Below, one piece after another: positions 1 to 10,234 of a stretch of 64,000 bases of DNA. Position numbers and translations under genes: made by a program. Every line of letters starts with the position of its first letter. Within the stretch, counting starts at the first letter, position 1. The notes below the pieces were generated by a model that ran no database searches, was not told where the DNA came from, and saw nothing but the letters and a program-made list of their open reading frames with translations. Where the stretch lies: contig NZ_CP019288.1 in the NCBI RefSeq assembly GCF_009901525.1, positions 3,625,501-3,689,500 of the forward strand. The letters are read 5' to 3'. The stretch comes from Kordia antarctica (lineage in GTDB: Bacteria; Bacteroidota; Bacteroidia; Flavobacteriales; Flavobacteriaceae).

Positions 1-30
1 TAGACAAAAATTGTATCGAGAATAACTTTG
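1..30. repeat. Right end of a dispersed hairpin repeat
   Basis: The TGTATCGAGA...CTTTG stretch matches the right flank of the elements at 3029, 7493, 10127 and 31857. The left part of this copy lies outside the window, so only the constant end is visible. Confidence 0.5.
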
Positions 31-52
31 TAAATTTAATTAATACTATATT

Positions 53-1318
53 TTGCAAACAACAATAAAAACATACACACCAACATTAGCAGCCGTAAAA
101 TCTGCCGCAAAAACACTCAAAGGAATTGCCTCGGTAACACCTTTGAGTTATAACGAGCATTATTCCAAACAATGGAATTGCAACGTGTTTTTAAAGCGAG
201 AAGATTTGCAGCAAGTACGATCTTACAAAATTAGAGGTTCGTACAATAAAATTTCTTCGTTGACAGCAACACAAATAGAAAACGAAATTGTGTGTGCAAG
301 TGCTGGAAATCATGCGCAAGGTGTTGCGTTATCATGTAAGTTATTAAAAATAAAAGGCACAATTTTTATGCCAATGCCAACATCAAGTCAAAAGATTGAA
401 CAAGTAAAAATGTTTGGTGAAGAATATGTTGAGGTTGTATTAGTAGGCGATACTTTTGACGATGCGTATCATGCGGCAATGCTGGAATGTGAACGACTGA
501 ACAAAACTTTTATTCATCCGTTTAACGATGAAAAAGTAATTGAAGGTCAAGCCACTATTGGATTGGAGATTTTAAAACAGACAGAAAATCCAATTGATTA
601 TGTTTTTGTACCTGTTGGCGGCGGCGGATTGTCCGCTGGATTATCTTCCGTGTTTAAAATGCTATCTCCAACTACAAAAATTATTGGCGTAGAACCAAAA
701 GGCGCGCCTTCTATGTCTACATCGATTCAGAATGATAGAAATACAACGTTAAAAAACATTGAAAATTTTGTAGATGGCGCGGCAGTAAAACGTGTTGGAG
801 ATTTGAATTTTGCGATCTGTAAAGAAAATTTATACGACATGATTACGGTTGATGAAGGCAATGTATGTCAAACCATTTTAGATTTATATAACAAACAAGC
901 TATTGTAGTTGAGCCTGCTGGAGCTTTAAGCCTTGCTGCATTATCGCAATATGCCGAAAAAATAAAAGGTAAAAATGTAGTGTGTGTTGTTAGCGGAGGC
1001 AATAACGATATTACACGAACGGCAGAAATTAAAGAACGTGCATTATTGTATGCAAACTTAAAACATTATTTCATTATCAAATTTCCACAACGTGCAGGCG
1101 CATTGCGTGAATTTTTGGCAGAAATTTTAGGTCCAACAGACGATATTACACATTTTGAATATACCAAAAAAACCAATCGCGAAAAAGGTGCGGCAGTCGT
1201 TGGTTTGCAATTAAAAAATGCAGGCGATTTAGAAGCGCTCATCACCAAAATGAAATTGCGTGATTTTTATGGCGATTACTTAAATGACAAACCCGATTTG
1301 TTTCAATTTTTAGTTTAA
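53..1318 (+). CDS. ilvA: Threonine ammonia-lyase (threonine dehydratase)
   Basis: A cytosolic PLP enzyme that deaminates threonine to 2-oxobutanoate, the committed step of isoleucine synthesis. The PLP-lysine motif SYKIRGSYN (K59) and the phosphate-binding glycine loop GGGG near residues 189-192 are intact. After about residue 335 there is one ACT-like regulatory domain (FPQRAGAL), so feedback control by isoleucine is likely. The length of 421 aa fits the single-ACT forms rather than the 514-aa E. coli type. The start is TTG; no ATG lies between it and the upstream in-frame stop at 41-43. The next gene begins 8 bp after the stop, so the two are probably co-transcribed. Biosynthetic rather than catabolic IlvA is favoured by the ACT domain. 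Confidence 0.93.
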   Translation: MQTTIKTYTPTLAAVKSAAKTLKGIASVTPLSYNEHYSKQWNCNVFLKREDLQQVRSYKIRGSYNKISSLTATQIENEIVCASAGNHAQGVALSCKLLKIKGTIFMPMPTSSQKIEQVKMFGEEYVEVVLVGDTFDDAYHAAMLECERLNKTFIHPFNDEKVIEGQATIGLEILKQTENPIDYVFVPVGGGGLSAGLSSVFKMLSPTTKIIGVEPKGAPSMSTSIQNDRNTTLKNIENFVDGAAVKRVGDLNFAICKENLYDMITVDEGNVCQTILDLYNKQAIVVEPAGALSLAALSQYAEKIKGKNVVCVVSGGNNDITRTAEIKERALLYANLKHYFIIKFPQRAGALREFLAEILGPTDDITHFEYTKKTNREKGAAVVGLQLKNAGDLEALITKMKLRDFYGDYLNDKPDLFQFLV

Positions 1319-1326
1319 AAAAAATT

Positions 1327-2904
1327 ATGAAAATTCCTGAACAGTATCAAATTAAACAAACCATCACTCAAAATACATATTTAGTAGATGGACAATTAAA
1401 ATCTTGGACAGGAGAAACGTCTGAGGTCTATTCTACAATTTCTTCCACAGAAAAGTACAAACCAACATTACTTGGAACAATTCCAACTTTAGGAGAAAAA
1501 GAAGCTTTAGAAGCATTAAATTCGGCTGTTTCTGCTTACAACAAAGGTCAAGGTTTGTGGCCAACAATGAAAGTTGTGGACAGAATTGCCTGTATGGAAA
1601 AGTTTGTAACGCAGATGAAAACCAAGCGTGCCGAAGTTGTGAAACTTTTAATGTGGGAAATTGGTAAAAACTTACCAGATTCAGAAAAGGAATTTGATAG
1701 AACTGTAGAATATATTTACGATACTATCGAAGATTACAAACAAATGGACAGAGATTCCGCTAAGTTTGAAAAAAATGCTGGTGTGAATGCGCATATTCGT
1801 AGAGGTCCACTTGGAGTTGTACTTTGTTTAGGACCTTATAATTATCCTTTAAATGAAACATTTGCCTTGTTGATTCCTGCGTTAATTATGGGGAATTCTG
1901 TCATTTTTAAACCCGCAAAGTTTGGCGTTTTATTATTATCTCCTTTGTTGGAAGCTTTCCAGAATAGTTTTCCAAAAGGTGTTGTGAATATTATTTACGG
2001 ACGCGGACGAACAGTTGCTTCTCCAATTATGAAAGATGGTCGCGTTGATGTGTTAGCCTTAATTGGAAACAGTACATCTGCGAATGCTTTGCAAAATGTG
2101 CATCCTAAAAGTAACAGGTTGCGAATGGTTTTAGGATTAGAAGCTAAAAATCCTGCAATTGTATTGAAAGATGCCGATTTAGAGTTGGCGATTGACGAAT
2201 GTATTGCCGGTTCAACTTCTTTCAACGGACAACGTTGTACGGCATTAAAAGTTTTATATGTACACGAAGATATTATAGAGGAATTTAACAAGCGTTTTTC
2301 TGAAAAAGTAGATGCATTAAAATTTGGAAATCCGTGGGAAGATGGCGCGAAATTAACGCCTTTGCCTGAACCAAATAAACCTGCGTATATTCAAGAATTG
2401 ATTGATGATGCCATTGAAAAAGGAGCAAAAATCATCAATAAAAAAGGTGGAGAAACCACAGAGAATTATATTTTTCCAGCCGTATTATATCCTGTTTCAA
2501 AAAATATGCGTGTTTTTGAAGAAGAGCAATTTGGACCAGTAATTCCAGTTATTTCATTCTCGGATATTGAAGAACCTTTAGACGATATGGCGGCTTCTAA
2601 TTATGGACAACAAGTAAGTTTGTTCGGAAAAGATATTAAAACATTAGCACCTTTAATTGATACTTTGGTGAATCTTGTTTGTCGTGTAAACTTGAATAGT
2701 TCGTGTCAACGTGGGCCAGATGTGTATCCGTTTACAGGTCGAAAAGATTCTGCAGTAGCGACATTAAGTGTACACGATGCGTTGCGTTCATTTTCAATTA
2801 GAACGTTTGTGGCTTCAAAAGATAACGCATATAATAATGCTATTTTAAAGGAATTACTGGAAACGAGAGCATCTAATTTTGTGAGTACGGATTATATTCT
2901 TTAA
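1327..2904 (+). CDS. gapN: Aldehyde dehydrogenase, GapN-type NADP-dependent glyceraldehyde-3-phosphate dehydrogenase
   Basis: A member of the ALDH superfamily. The cofactor-binding segment [10 protein letters not shown]...FKPAK, the general base in LGLEAKNP (E272) and the nucleophile in FNGQRCTA (C304) are all present with the usual spacing of about 32 residues. The C-terminal stretch with SSCQRGPD and PFTGRKDSA resembles non-phosphorylating GapN enzymes, which oxidise glyceraldehyde-3-phosphate to 3-phosphoglycerate and make NADPH. The length of 525 aa is slightly above the usual 480-500 aa because of an N-terminal extension of about 35 residues. The gene lies 8 bp downstream of ilvA. Substrate is inferred from similarity; another aldehyde cannot be excluded. 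Confidence 0.8.
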   Translation: MKIPEQYQIKQTITQNTYLVDGQLKSWTGETSEVYSTISSTEKYKPTLLGTIPTLGEKEALEALNSAVSAYNKGQGLWPTMKVVDRIACMEKFVTQMKTKRAEVVKLLMWEIGKNLPDSEKEFDRTVEYIYDTIEDYKQMDRDSAKFEKNAGVNAHIRRGPLGVVLCLGPYNYPLNETFALLIPALIMGNSVIFKPAKFGVLLLSPLLEAFQNSFPKGVVNIIYGRGRTVASPIMKDGRVDVLALIGNSTSANALQNVHPKSNRLRMVLGLEAKNPAIVLKDADLELAIDECIAGSTSFNGQRCTALKVLYVHEDIIEEFNKRFSEKVDALKFGNPWEDGAKLTPLPEPNKPAYIQELIDDAIEKGAKIINKKGGETTENYIFPAVLYPVSKNMRVFEEEQFGPVIPVISFSDIEEPLDDMAASNYGQQVSLFGKDIKTLAPLIDTLVNLVCRVNLNSSCQRGPDVYPFTGRKDSAVATLSVHDALRSFSIRTFVASKDNAYNNAILKELLETRASNFVSTDYIL

Positions 2905-2915
2905 GTGAAAACGTC

Positions 2916-2996
2916 ATGCTGAACTTGATTCAGCATCTCACATACATATTTTTTAGCTTGTTTATCGGCACGAGTTGTAAAACTCGCGCTAGCCGT
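2916..2996. repeat. Palindrome and REP-like element in the gapN 3' gap
   Basis: A perfect dyad ATGCTGAA-CTTGA-TTCAGCAT lies at 2916-2936. From about 2955 to 2996 there is a REP-like element (CTTGTTTATCGGCACGAG ... CGCTAGCCGT) with a central CGAGTT/AACTCG hairpin. The latter is the reverse complement of the elements at 61409, 61629 and 61871. The 70-aa open frame across this stretch is repeat-derived and is not called as a gene. Confidence 0.7.
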
Positions 2997-3028
2997 TATG
3001 TGTTTAAGTTTATAAGTTTATTTCTGTG

Positions 3029-3082
3029 CGTCACTTCGAGTGAAATCTTGAAAAGATTTTGTATCGAGAAGTACTTTGAAAC
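3029..3082. repeat. Dispersed hairpin repeat, copy 2
   Basis: The constant left flank (TTCGAGTG) and right flank (TGTATCGAGAA, then CTTTGAAA) enclose a hairpin with arms AAATCTT and AAGATTT and a 3-nt loop. The arms differ from those in the sister copies although pairing is kept. Confidence 0.65.
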
Positions 3083-3195
3083 TATCTGTTTATTAAGTAA
3101 CAGATTACTTCGTCATACTTCCTCGTAATGACGTTTCAAAAGCTCTAGATAAATCTAAGAAGTCTAAGTAAGTCCTGTAATCCAAGAAGTCCAAA

Positions 3196-4338
3196 TTACT
3201 TTTTAAAAACCGAATGCTCTTTAAAATCTTTAATCTTCACATTTTTCATAAAAGGTCGCATTACAGTATTTAATATCGGATTTTTATGTCTAATGTAACA
3301 CGTTAAACCTTGTGGTTTTGCGCCTAATGTGCTTTTAATTTCGGAAGCAGTTCTTCCTAAATTGATCGTTTTTGCTTGATGCTGAATTCCCAAGCGGACA
3401 TAATCAATTAAGATTCTTGGGTAAATTGCGTAGTTTTTATTTAGGGAATAATCTAACCCAATAAAATGTGCGTCTAAGTTTCCTTGATTCATCATTGCAG
3501 ACAAAAATCCAACTAATATATCATCCAAAAAATAACCTTTTACAATAAATTGATCGCCGAAAGTTTTCTTTAAATAGGTATACGTGTTCAAGTTTAACAC
3601 TTGCGCATTAAAATCGGCATTGGCAATCGTATTTTCATACAACGACTGCAACTCACTTTTATAGTATTCTATTTCTTTAGAAGTAAATTCTTTTGTTGTC
3701 AATTTTTCACTCTTGCTATCGGCCTTATTGGCTTTAACTCTGTATTTTGACTTTAACGCATCTTTATAATCATCAAACGATTTCCATTCAGGTTGCAACG
3801 TAATAATCATATTTGGCTCTACACTAATAGGTGTATAGTTGTAATTTTTCAGTTGATCTGTAATTGGTAATGTCGTTTGTTTAAAATCTTTTATAAAAAC
3901 GCCATGTAACTTTTTTGTCTGTTTTATCAACATTTTTAATGCGATAACTAAATCATGAAATAACGCGTTGGTATCTTCGCCTTTTTTGATGAATGTTCCG
4001 TATTCACCGCTTAAAAAGATATTTCCAAAAAACATAATTTTTAGTGCGCTGTTGCAGAAAAAGCTATTGATTCTTTTTTTGAATGAATCAGAAATTTTAA
4101 TATTTTTCGTAATGGTTTCTATCGGAATCGACACAACTTGCGCAGTACCAAACGCAACCGCTTCTTGTTGATTGTTCAGAATGATAATATACCGAAAGAC
4201 AATAGTGTCATTGGCAATTTCGTACGCATGTAAAAATTGTGGTGTATAATATGTGTTTTGTAAACAACCTAATTGTTGCCAATATTCTTGAGGAATATCG
4301 TTGACGTTATTGTAAAAAAGAGGTTGCGTATAACTCAT
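3196..4338 (-). CDS. GNAT/FemAB-like acyltransferase family protein
   Basis: A 380-aa soluble protein. The second half (about residues 180-330) looks like the acetyltransferase fold of the FemAB/BioF2-like group: a basic segment KSKYRVKANKAD is followed by FIVKGYFLDDILVGFLSA and by LGRTASEIKSTLG, the position of the acyl-CoA or aminoacyl acceptor loop. No signal peptide is seen. The ATG overlaps the stop of the upstream EamA gene by 4 bp, so it is the last gene of a three-gene minus-strand operon. Substrate is unknown; the family includes peptide-bridge ligases and small-molecule N-acyltransferases. Confidence 0.55.
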   Translation of the reverse strand: MSYTQPLFYNNVNDIPQEYWQQLGCLQNTYYTPQFLHAYEIANDTIVFRYIIILNNQQEAVAFGTAQVVSIPIETITKNIKISDSFKKRINSFFCNSALKIMFFGNIFLSGEYGTFIKKGEDTNALFHDLVIALKMLIKQTKKLHGVFIKDFKQTTLPITDQLKNYNYTPISVEPNMIITLQPEWKSFDDYKDALKSKYRVKANKADSKSEKLTTKEFTSKEIEYYKSELQSLYENTIANADFNAQVLNLNTYTYLKKTFGDQFIVKGYFLDDILVGFLSAMMNQGNLDAHFIGLDYSLNKNYAIYPRILIDYVRLGIQHQAKTINLGRTASEIKSTLGAKPQGLTCYIRHKNPILNTVMRPFMKNVKIKDFKEHSVFKK

Positions 4339-5231
4339 GTATTGGCTTTAGCTTTAGGCATTGAAACAAGATAAACTCCAGCAAAAATCAACAAAGCTGC
4401 TACAATTTTAATGAAATCTAATGAATCGCTCCCCATACTGATCGCAAAAATTCCTGCAATGACAGGTTGAATGTATAAAAATGTAGTTACCGTTGATGCT
4501 TTTAATTGTCGCAATGCTAATGGATTTAGTAAGTACGTCGCAAAAGTAGCACCAATAATTACAAATAAAGTTTCAAATGTAACATATGGAGTGAAAATAC
4601 TCCAATCTACTGCTTTTAATTCTGAATAGCCAAACGGCAATACCATGATTGTTCCAAACAGAAATAACCATTTTATAAACGTAAACGGATGATATTTATC
4701 GCTCAATTTTTTAATGATGATGATGTAAATACTATAGGAAACTGCGTTGATAAATACGAGTAAATTACCAAGCGGAATGTTTTCTGAACCTTCCATCGGT
4801 TTTCCGTAAAGACTCAAAACGACTGCACCCGAAAGTCCTAAAATAACTCCAATAATTTTTTTAGGAAGTACTTTTTCTTTCAAAAAAATGGCTGACAAAA
4901 TAAGTACAATAATTGGTACAACTACCATAATCACGGAAGCATGAATTGGTGTTGTATATTCAAAACCTTTGAAAAACGTAAGCATGTTGAGCGCAATTCC
5001 GAAAATGGATGCAAAAAAGAACATAATAAAATCCTTCCGATCAATCTTTTCTTTTGGTGCAAAAAAGCTAAATATCCAGAATAATATGGCTGCGCCAGAA
5101 ACGCGAAGAAGTATAAACCCGAATGGTTTTATGTAACCACCTTTTATAACATCTGATGCAAATGTAAAGGTAACGCCATAAAATACTTGTACCATAAAAG
5201 CGGCAATAAAAGCAAAGGTTTTTTTAGACAT
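4335..5231 (-). CDS. EamA/DMT-family transporter
   Basis: A 298-aa inner-membrane protein with about ten hydrophobic segments arranged as two five-helix EamA repeats. The first begins AFIAAFMVQVFYGVTF and the second near LGNLLVFINAVSYSIYI. This fold exports or exchanges metabolites such as amino acids, but the substrate cannot be read from the sequence. It starts 2 bp after the stop of the Spx/ArsC-like gene and overlaps the next gene by 4 bp, so translational coupling is likely. Confidence 0.85.
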   Translation of the reverse strand: MSKKTFAFIAAFMVQVFYGVTFTFASDVIKGGYIKPFGFILLRVSGAAILFWIFSFFAPKEKIDRKDFIMFFFASIFGIALNMLTFFKGFEYTTPIHASVIMVVVPIIVLILSAIFLKEKVLPKKIIGVILGLSGAVVLSLYGKPMEGSENIPLGNLLVFINAVSYSIYIIIIKKLSDKYHPFTFIKWLFLFGTIMVLPFGYSELKAVDWSIFTPYVTFETLFVIIGATFATYLLNPLALRQLKASTVTTFLYIQPVIAGIFAISMGSDSLDFIKIVAALLIFAGVYLVSMPKAKANT

Positions 5232-5233
5232 GA

Positions 5234-5584
5234 TTAAGAAATCGCTTCTTTAGCAGCAGCTACGGTTTTGGCGGAATTTCCAATGAAAATTTGATCGTCA
5301 ACAATAATCACAGGACGTTTTAAAAAGGTATAATGTTCTAAAATGTACTGTTTGTAATCTTTTTCATTTAGATCCTGGTTTTTCAAATCCATTTCCTTGT
5401 ACAGCTTGGCGCGTTTGCTAAACAACGCTTCATAACTTCCCGAAAGCGCGTGCATTTCTTCCAATTGTTTCACGGTAATTTCTTCTTCTTTAATTCCTTG
5501 CAGTACAAAATCGGAAGTTGGCTGAATGTCTTTAATGATTCGCTGACACGTATTACAGGTCTTTAAATGATATATTTTTTTCAC
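5234..5584 (-). CDS. Arsenate reductase/Spx-like thioredoxin-fold protein
   Basis: A 116-aa protein with the N-terminal redox motif KTCNTCQR (C10 and C13) and the later FLKRPVIIVDD segment typical of the ArsC/Spx/YffB family. Genuine ArsC enzymes use one N-terminal cysteine with arginines further on; this CxxC form is closer to the uncharacterised ArsC-like proteins common in Bacteroidetes. The start is GTG, placed directly before MKKIYHLKT-like coding, and no ATG is available upstream. It is first in an operon with an EamA transporter and a GNAT-like protein. There is no arsenic-resistance context, so arsenate reduction is not asserted. Confidence 0.75.
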   Translation of the reverse strand: MKKIYHLKTCNTCQRIIKDIQPTSDFVLQGIKEEEITVKQLEEMHALSGSYEALFSKRAKLYKEMDLKNQDLNEKDYKQYILEHYTFLKRPVIIVDDQIFIGNSAKTVAAAKEAIS

Positions 5585-5689
5585 GGTTCAAATTTTAAAA
5601 AAAGATTAATTTTGCCTTTCGTCGTAAAACTTCTGCAAAGAAAATTCTTTTCGACTAAAAATGAATACTTTTAAGAAAAATATACCAAA

Positions 5690-6145
5690 ATGAATTTCAC
5701 AGAAACCATCACACACAAAAATAGAATCATCTTAAAAAAAATTTTAAACAAATTTTCTTTGGATGAATTAAACAAAATTCCAGCAGGATTTTCTAATAAT
5801 ATCATTTGGAATATTGCGCATACTGTCGTGACACAACAATTACTTATATATAAATTATCAAATTTACCAATGCATGTTTCGGAAGAAATGGTGTCAAAAT
5901 ATAGAAATAAAACAAAGCCTGAAGGCGATGTTACACAAGCCGAAGTTGATGAAATTAATGGTTTGTTGGAAAGTTTACTGATTCAAACAGAAAAAGATTT
6001 GGATGCAGAAATTTTTAAAACCTATAATGAATATACGGTAAGTTTAGGAACGACGCTGACCAATGTGCAAGAAGCTGTCGAATTCAATAATTTTCATGAA
6101 GGTATACATTTAGGATATATTTTAGCACTCAAAAAAGCACTTTAA
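5690..6145 (+). CDS. DinB-family protein
   Basis: A 151-aa four-helix-bundle protein of the DinB/YfiT superfamily. The metal-ligand histidines are visible in [10 protein letters not shown] (near residue 44) and in NFHEGIHLG near the C-terminus. Some members are thiol-dependent transferases (for example bacillithiol transferase), but the substrate here is unknown. A TAATTTTG sequence at 5607-5614 resembles a -7 box. The next gene starts 2 bp after the stop, so the pair is one transcript. Confidence 0.75.
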   Translation: MNFTETITHKNRIILKKILNKFSLDELNKIPAGFSNNIIWNIAHTVVTQQLLIYKLSNLPMHVSEEMVSKYRNKTKPEGDVTQAEVDEINGLLESLLIQTEKDLDAEIFKTYNEYTVSLGTTLTNVQEAVEFNNFHEGIHLGYILALKKAL

Positions 6146-6147
6146 AG

Positions 6148-7389
6148 ATGGACTATTTTTTAATTATTACCGTACTTGTTTCTTTGGCAGCAGCTTTTGG
6201 ATACATTAATGTGCGATTTTTAAAATTGCCAAATACGATTGGCTTAATGCTGATTACAATTCTTTTTACACTCGCAGTATTTGCATTGAGTTATTTTGAT
6301 GCAACCTTGCTAAATGCCGAAAAATATATCATTACACAAATAGATTTTAGAACTGTTTTGCTCGATATTATGTTGAGTTTTCTTCTTTTTGCAGGCGCAT
6401 TGCACACAAATTTTGAACAACTCAAAGTGCAACGTTGGCCAGTATTTGTATTTGCAACTGTTGGTGTGTTGGTTTCTACATTTTTGGTCGGAATTGTAAT
6501 GTTTTATGTGTTGCAACTCACAGGTTTGGAAGTCAATTTTATTTATTGTTTACTATTTGGTGCGTTAATTTCTCCAACAGATCCAATTGCAGTATTGGGA
6601 ATTTTAAAAAAGGCAAATGTTCCAAAGAAATTAGAAGTAAAAATTGTTGGTGAATCTTTGTTTAATGATGGCGTTGGAGTCGTTATTTTCTTGACAATAT
6701 TTCAAATAGCAAATTCAGGTCCTGGAAATATTGGCGTAGCAGATGTTGCAGAATTATTCGGATTGGAAGTAATTGGCGGAATTGCGCTTGGTGCATTGCT
6801 CGGTTGGATTACGTACAGATTATTAAGATCCATTGACGATTACGATATAGAAGTTATTATCACCTTAGCAACTGTTATGGCAGGAACGGCAATTGCGCAT
6901 AAAATACATGTTTCTGCTCCTTTAGCCGTTGTAACAGCTGGATTAATTGTTGGAAATGATACGGTAAGAGGAAGCGCAATGTCTAAAGTCACGGAAACTT
7001 ATGTAGACAAGTTTTGGGAACTGATAGATATTTTACTAAACACTATTTTATTTGTGTTGATTGGAATGGAAATGCTAGTCATTGCGTTTGAAGGAAGATT
7101 CATTGTTGCAGGATTATTGGCAATTCCGATTGTACTTGCATGCAGATATTTGTCACTTTTATTTCCGATTAAATTCTTTGAGAAACGACTCGATTTTGTA
7201 CCAAAAACCAATCTCATTATGACTTGGGGCGGATTGCGTGGCGGAATTTCTATTGCACTTGCGTTAGGATTAACTGCCGAAATGCATCGCGATTTGTTTT
7301 TGGTAATTACGTATGTTGTGGTGATATTTTCAATCTTAGTTCAAGGTTTAACTGTTGGAACTTTGGTGAAAAAATTGAAAGAAGATTAG
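6148..7389 (+). CDS. CPA1-family Na+(K+)/H+ antiporter
   Basis: A 413-aa inner-membrane protein with 11-13 hydrophobic segments. The family signatures [10 protein letters not shown] (near residues 142-151), [12 protein letters not shown] (transport aspartate in the ND pair) and [14 protein letters not shown] are all present. It exchanges monovalent cations for protons and serves pH and salt homeostasis, which fits a marine flavobacterium. The C-terminus is short, with no regulatory cytoplasmic domain. Cation preference is not determinable. It directly follows the dinB-like gene. Confidence 0.88.
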   Translation: MDYFLIITVLVSLAAAFGYINVRFLKLPNTIGLMLITILFTLAVFALSYFDATLLNAEKYIITQIDFRTVLLDIMLSFLLFAGALHTNFEQLKVQRWPVFVFATVGVLVSTFLVGIVMFYVLQLTGLEVNFIYCLLFGALISPTDPIAVLGILKKANVPKKLEVKIVGESLFNDGVGVVIFLTIFQIANSGPGNIGVADVAELFGLEVIGGIALGALLGWITYRLLRSIDDYDIEVIITLATVMAGTAIAHKIHVSAPLAVVTAGLIVGNDTVRGSAMSKVTETYVDKFWELIDILLNTILFVLIGMEMLVIAFEGRFIVAGLLAIPIVLACRYLSLLFPIKFFEKRLDFVPKTNLIMTWGGLRGGISIALALGLTAEMHRDLFLVITYVVVIFSILVQGLTVGTLVKKLKED

Positions 7390-7492
7390 GTGTTCAAAGT
7401 CTTTATCACGTTTATTAAATAGAATAGATCTCGATATAAAATCTCTATGAGATTTCACTCGACCTGACGTTTAGTAGTTTTAAGAATTTGAA

Positions 7493-7550
7493 CCGTCACA
7501 TCGAGTGAATTTGTATAACAAATTAGTATCGAGATGTCTTTGAAAACAAA
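7493..7550. repeat. Dispersed hairpin repeat, copy 3
   Basis: The flanks ATCGAGTG and AGTATCGAGA are conserved with the 3029 copy, but the hairpin arms are AATTTGT and ACAAATT with a 3-nt loop. It lies in the 698-bp gap after the antiporter gene. Confidence 0.65.
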
Positions 7551-7647
7551 TTTCACTATTTTTTTCCACGAATATTTCTAGTTAATTTATCAATACGATT
7601 AAACTTGTAACCTGAGTTCGATCTAAAATTTCAGGGTGTTTTTTTGT

Positions 7648-7834
7648 CTTTTCCGCAGTATAGCAGGAATTTTTTGTTAAGAATTTTCGAATCCTTGGAG
7701 AAAATTTAGAAAAATTCATGCGGTTTTAGTTTTTTTCAAAAAGAAAAACTAAAAATACCTCTGGAAAAGCGCACTTTCTTTTGTTGAAGCCTGTGCTGAA
7801 CTTGATTCAGTATTCTTTGTGCGAGCAAAGAAAA
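7648..7834. repeat. 187-bp intergenic repeat, copy A
   Basis: This block is about 85-90% identical by eye to 38459-38644. Shared parts are TTTTCCGCAGT, TAGCAG, GTTAAGAATTTT, AAATTTAGAAAAAT, the hairpin around CTAGTTTTT/AAAAACTAG, CCTCTGGAAAA, GCGCACTTTC and the end GTGCTGAACTTGATTCAGT. No open reading frame is conserved. The rest of the 7390-8087 gap (7835-8056) shows nothing recognisable. Confidence 0.75.
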
Positions 7835-8056
7835 CGAATATAATGATATGAAAATGAGATACTTATTGCTTATTGTGAAAATGTGTTCAAAATTTTATTT
7901 GAGTAAACTTATGTCGAACTCACGTTTGTAAAAGAGCTTGCAGAAATAAACTAGCACTAGCGATGGAAAAATTTTTAACTTTTACATTTTGCGGTTTCAA
8001 CTTCTCATAACATGAAGTCCAAGAGAAGTTCAACGATCTAAACAATCTAAAAACTG

Positions 8057-8064
8057 TATCTTTG
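8057..8064 (+). promoter_or_regulatory. Candidate -7 box for the 618-aa PLP enzyme
   Basis: TATCTTTG matches the Bacteroidetes -7 consensus TAnnTTTG and lies 23 bp before the ATG. A matching -33 TTG at the usual spacing is not clear. A purine-rich AAGGAGAAAA stretch precedes the ATG. Confidence 0.5.
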
Positions 8065-8087
8065 CAGCCGGTTTCAAGGAGAAAATT

Positions 8088-9944
8088 ATGCAAGACACTA
8101 AAATACTGAATTATATAAAAGATGTAGTAGAAAATATGCCAACTGATTGGTTAAGTCTAACTACGCATCGACTAGATATTTATGATGAAAAATTGGCAAA
8201 AGTTCAATTCTTAGATCAGTTTGAAACTTTATTCGAGAATAATAATTCAGATACAGCTTCACTTAGTGAATTGCCAACTGCGTACGATTATATTCGATTA
8301 GGACATCCATTATCTTGTGTTTTAGAATGGGGAATTGCAAAATTAAACGATCTAAAGCCAGAAAACGCAGTAAGTTTTTCATCAAAGACAACTCCTATTT
8401 TAGCAATTCTAAGGAAAAATTTATTAGATCATAAAAATACCCAAATCGTTTATACAGGCAAATTACCAACGTGTTTTGATGCTGAAGTTATAAAGCGTGT
8501 TTATGGATATCAATTTGAGTTAAAGAAAGTTGAAAACGCATCAGCAATTTCAGAATTTAACGGAAGCACCATTTTCATTTCAGAACAAGATGAAATTAGT
8601 ACTATTGATCTTAATTCAAAAGTTGATTTTTATATCAACCTATACGGAAATCTTGGAAGTATTTTGCTTGTAAATGGCGAACAGAATGAAACTTATATTT
8701 CTGAAATTCAACATGTACGAAGAAGAGAAACGATTGCAATGACACCAATTAATTGTTTGGTTGCTTTAAATTCGTTCGTACACAAGTCTTCTCTTGAAGA
8801 AAAAAAATCAAATACTTCTGCTGAACTGAGTCGAAACAAAACGATTGTTTTAAATACAATTCAAGAAATTACAAATGCAAGTACAAAAGCACTTGTAGGT
8901 TCAAGTGGATTATCTATTCAATATGCAATTATGATGGGATTAATTCATGATGCACAAGAAAATCACAAAGGAAAAGCGATCAAATTTGTAGTTCCTCCAA
9001 ATTGTTATGGCGGCACAAACGATCAAGCTAGACGCGTTGCTGCATGTCTTGATACTGTTGAAATCGTAGATTTACCTGTGGATGGCGATAATGATATGGT
9101 GAAAAGTATTGATCGAGTTTTAGCAAAAATTGCAAGCGAAGATGCTATTCCATACATCATTGCAGAAATTCCAACAAATCCAAGAGTTGAAGTTCCAGAT
9201 TTAGAAGAATTAAAAAGAGTATTAAGTAAAACTCGCAAAACAGCAACTGGCGAAATTGCGATTGATCCAGTTTTTATATTAGATCAAACATTTTGTCCAA
9301 ACGTACACTTTTTAGGCGAAGGCGAAATACTTTCCACAGTTAGAACTATCTCATATGCTAGTGGATCTAAATTTCCAAGTGGCGGAAAATGTAATGCTGG
9401 ATATTGTGTGGGAAATAAAAAAGCGGAAGCGTTAATGGACAACATAGAAATGCATCTCAAACTTTGCGATAATGAAGCTACAAATCTTCAATATGAAATA
9501 TTGGCGGAACAATTGCCTTCTATGAATCAAAGAATTGAAGATGCTTATGTAAACACACGCGAATTTGTAAACTTTATCAAAGAAACGTTGCCTGAAGCGA
9601 AAATTAATTTTGTTTCTGAAGAATTAGCTGCGCAAGGATTTACGCCATCTGTTTTTTCATTAGACCTTCCGACGAAAGGAAATACTGCTGAAGAAAAAGA
9701 AGCGTATAAGAGAGAATTAAATCATAGATTAATCAATTTAATGATTACAGAAATTCCTAATGAAAGCAAATATTGTGTGAGTTACGGACAATTAAAAGGC
9801 TGTTATTGGACAATTCCCGCAACTTCTACACAAGGAACAACGAAAGAAGGCGACAAGGATTATATTGCACGTGTTGCACTTTCTGGAAACATGGATTTGG
9901 AACGACATAAAGAGGTGTTTTTAGATTTTGTTGAGGAAATTTAA
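8088..9944 (+). CDS. Cys/Met-metabolism-type PLP-dependent enzyme with long N-terminal extension
   Basis: A 618-aa cytosolic protein. Residues from about 250 to 618 follow the fold-type I Cys/Met metabolism family: the cofactor region is near TKALVGSSGLSIQYA, EIPTNPRVEVPD corresponds to the ETPTNP motif, FILDQTF to the VDNTF motif, and SYASGSKFPSGG carries the probable PLP lysine (K428). The N-terminal 220 residues have no motif that I recognise. Usual family length is 380-430 aa, so this is an extended form. A distinct standard family member lies 2 kb downstream. The reaction is not assignable; a gamma- or beta-elimination or replacement on a sulfur amino acid is plausible. Confidence 0.75.
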   Translation: MQDTKILNYIKDVVENMPTDWLSLTTHRLDIYDEKLAKVQFLDQFETLFENNNSDTASLSELPTAYDYIRLGHPLSCVLEWGIAKLNDLKPENAVSFSSKTTPILAILRKNLLDHKNTQIVYTGKLPTCFDAEVIKRVYGYQFELKKVENASAISEFNGSTIFISEQDEISTIDLNSKVDFYINLYGNLGSILLVNGEQNETYISEIQHVRRRETIAMTPINCLVALNSFVHKSSLEEKKSNTSAELSRNKTIVLNTIQEITNASTKALVGSSGLSIQYAIMMGLIHDAQENHKGKAIKFVVPPNCYGGTNDQARRVAACLDTVEIVDLPVDGDNDMVKSIDRVLAKIASEDAIPYIIAEIPTNPRVEVPDLEELKRVLSKTRKTATGEIAIDPVFILDQTFCPNVHFLGEGEILSTVRTISYASGSKFPSGGKCNAGYCVGNKKAEALMDNIEMHLKLCDNEATNLQYEILAEQLPSMNQRIEDAYVNTREFVNFIKETLPEAKINFVSEELAAQGFTPSVFSLDLPTKGNTAEEKEAYKRELNHRLINLMITEIPNESKYCVSYGQLKGCYWTIPATSTQGTTKEGDKDYIARVALSGNMDLERHKEVFLDFVEEI

Positions 9945-10234
9945 TGGTTCTTCAATTTGAAGATTTGAAAATTGGCTGATTTGAAGATTTTGACTCGGCT
10001 GGCTTGTTCGCTTTGCTCACTATTTTTGTTGATTCGTTGATTTGTGAATTCGTTAATTTGTGTTTTTAGTTTGTTGTGTGAAGCTGAATCGAGTTCAGCT
10101 TGACGGTAATCAATAATGTCACAAAACGTCACTTCGAGTGAATTTGTGGAACAAATGGTACTTCGATAAACTCAATAGAACTATCGAGAAACGCTTTGAA
10201 AATCAGCACATTAATGTATTTTCAATCTAACTAA
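9945..10234. repeat. Intergenic repeat stretch with dispersed hairpin repeat, copy 4
   Basis: From 9950 to 10070 there are short degenerate repeats built on GATTTGAAGATTT and GATTCGTTAATTTG. GCTGAATCGAGTTCAGC at about 10083-10099 is a palindrome. From 10127 to about 10204 lies another member of the TCGAGTG...CGAGAA family with arms AATTTGT and ACAAAT. The 63-aa open frame here is not called. Confidence 0.6.

Noticed and set aside
2916-3128. 70-aa open frame after gapN
   Set aside because: It consists of dispersed palindromes and repeats, with no domain or ribosome binding site.
5234-5584. Arsenic-resistance gene arsC
   Set aside because: The family fold is clear, but there is no ars regulator or efflux gene and the CxxC motif does not fit the classical enzyme, so arsenate reduction is not claimed.
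9941-10132. 63-aa minus-strand frame between the PLP enzyme and the M1 peptidase
   Set aside because: Made of degenerate short repeats, no recognisable protein features.
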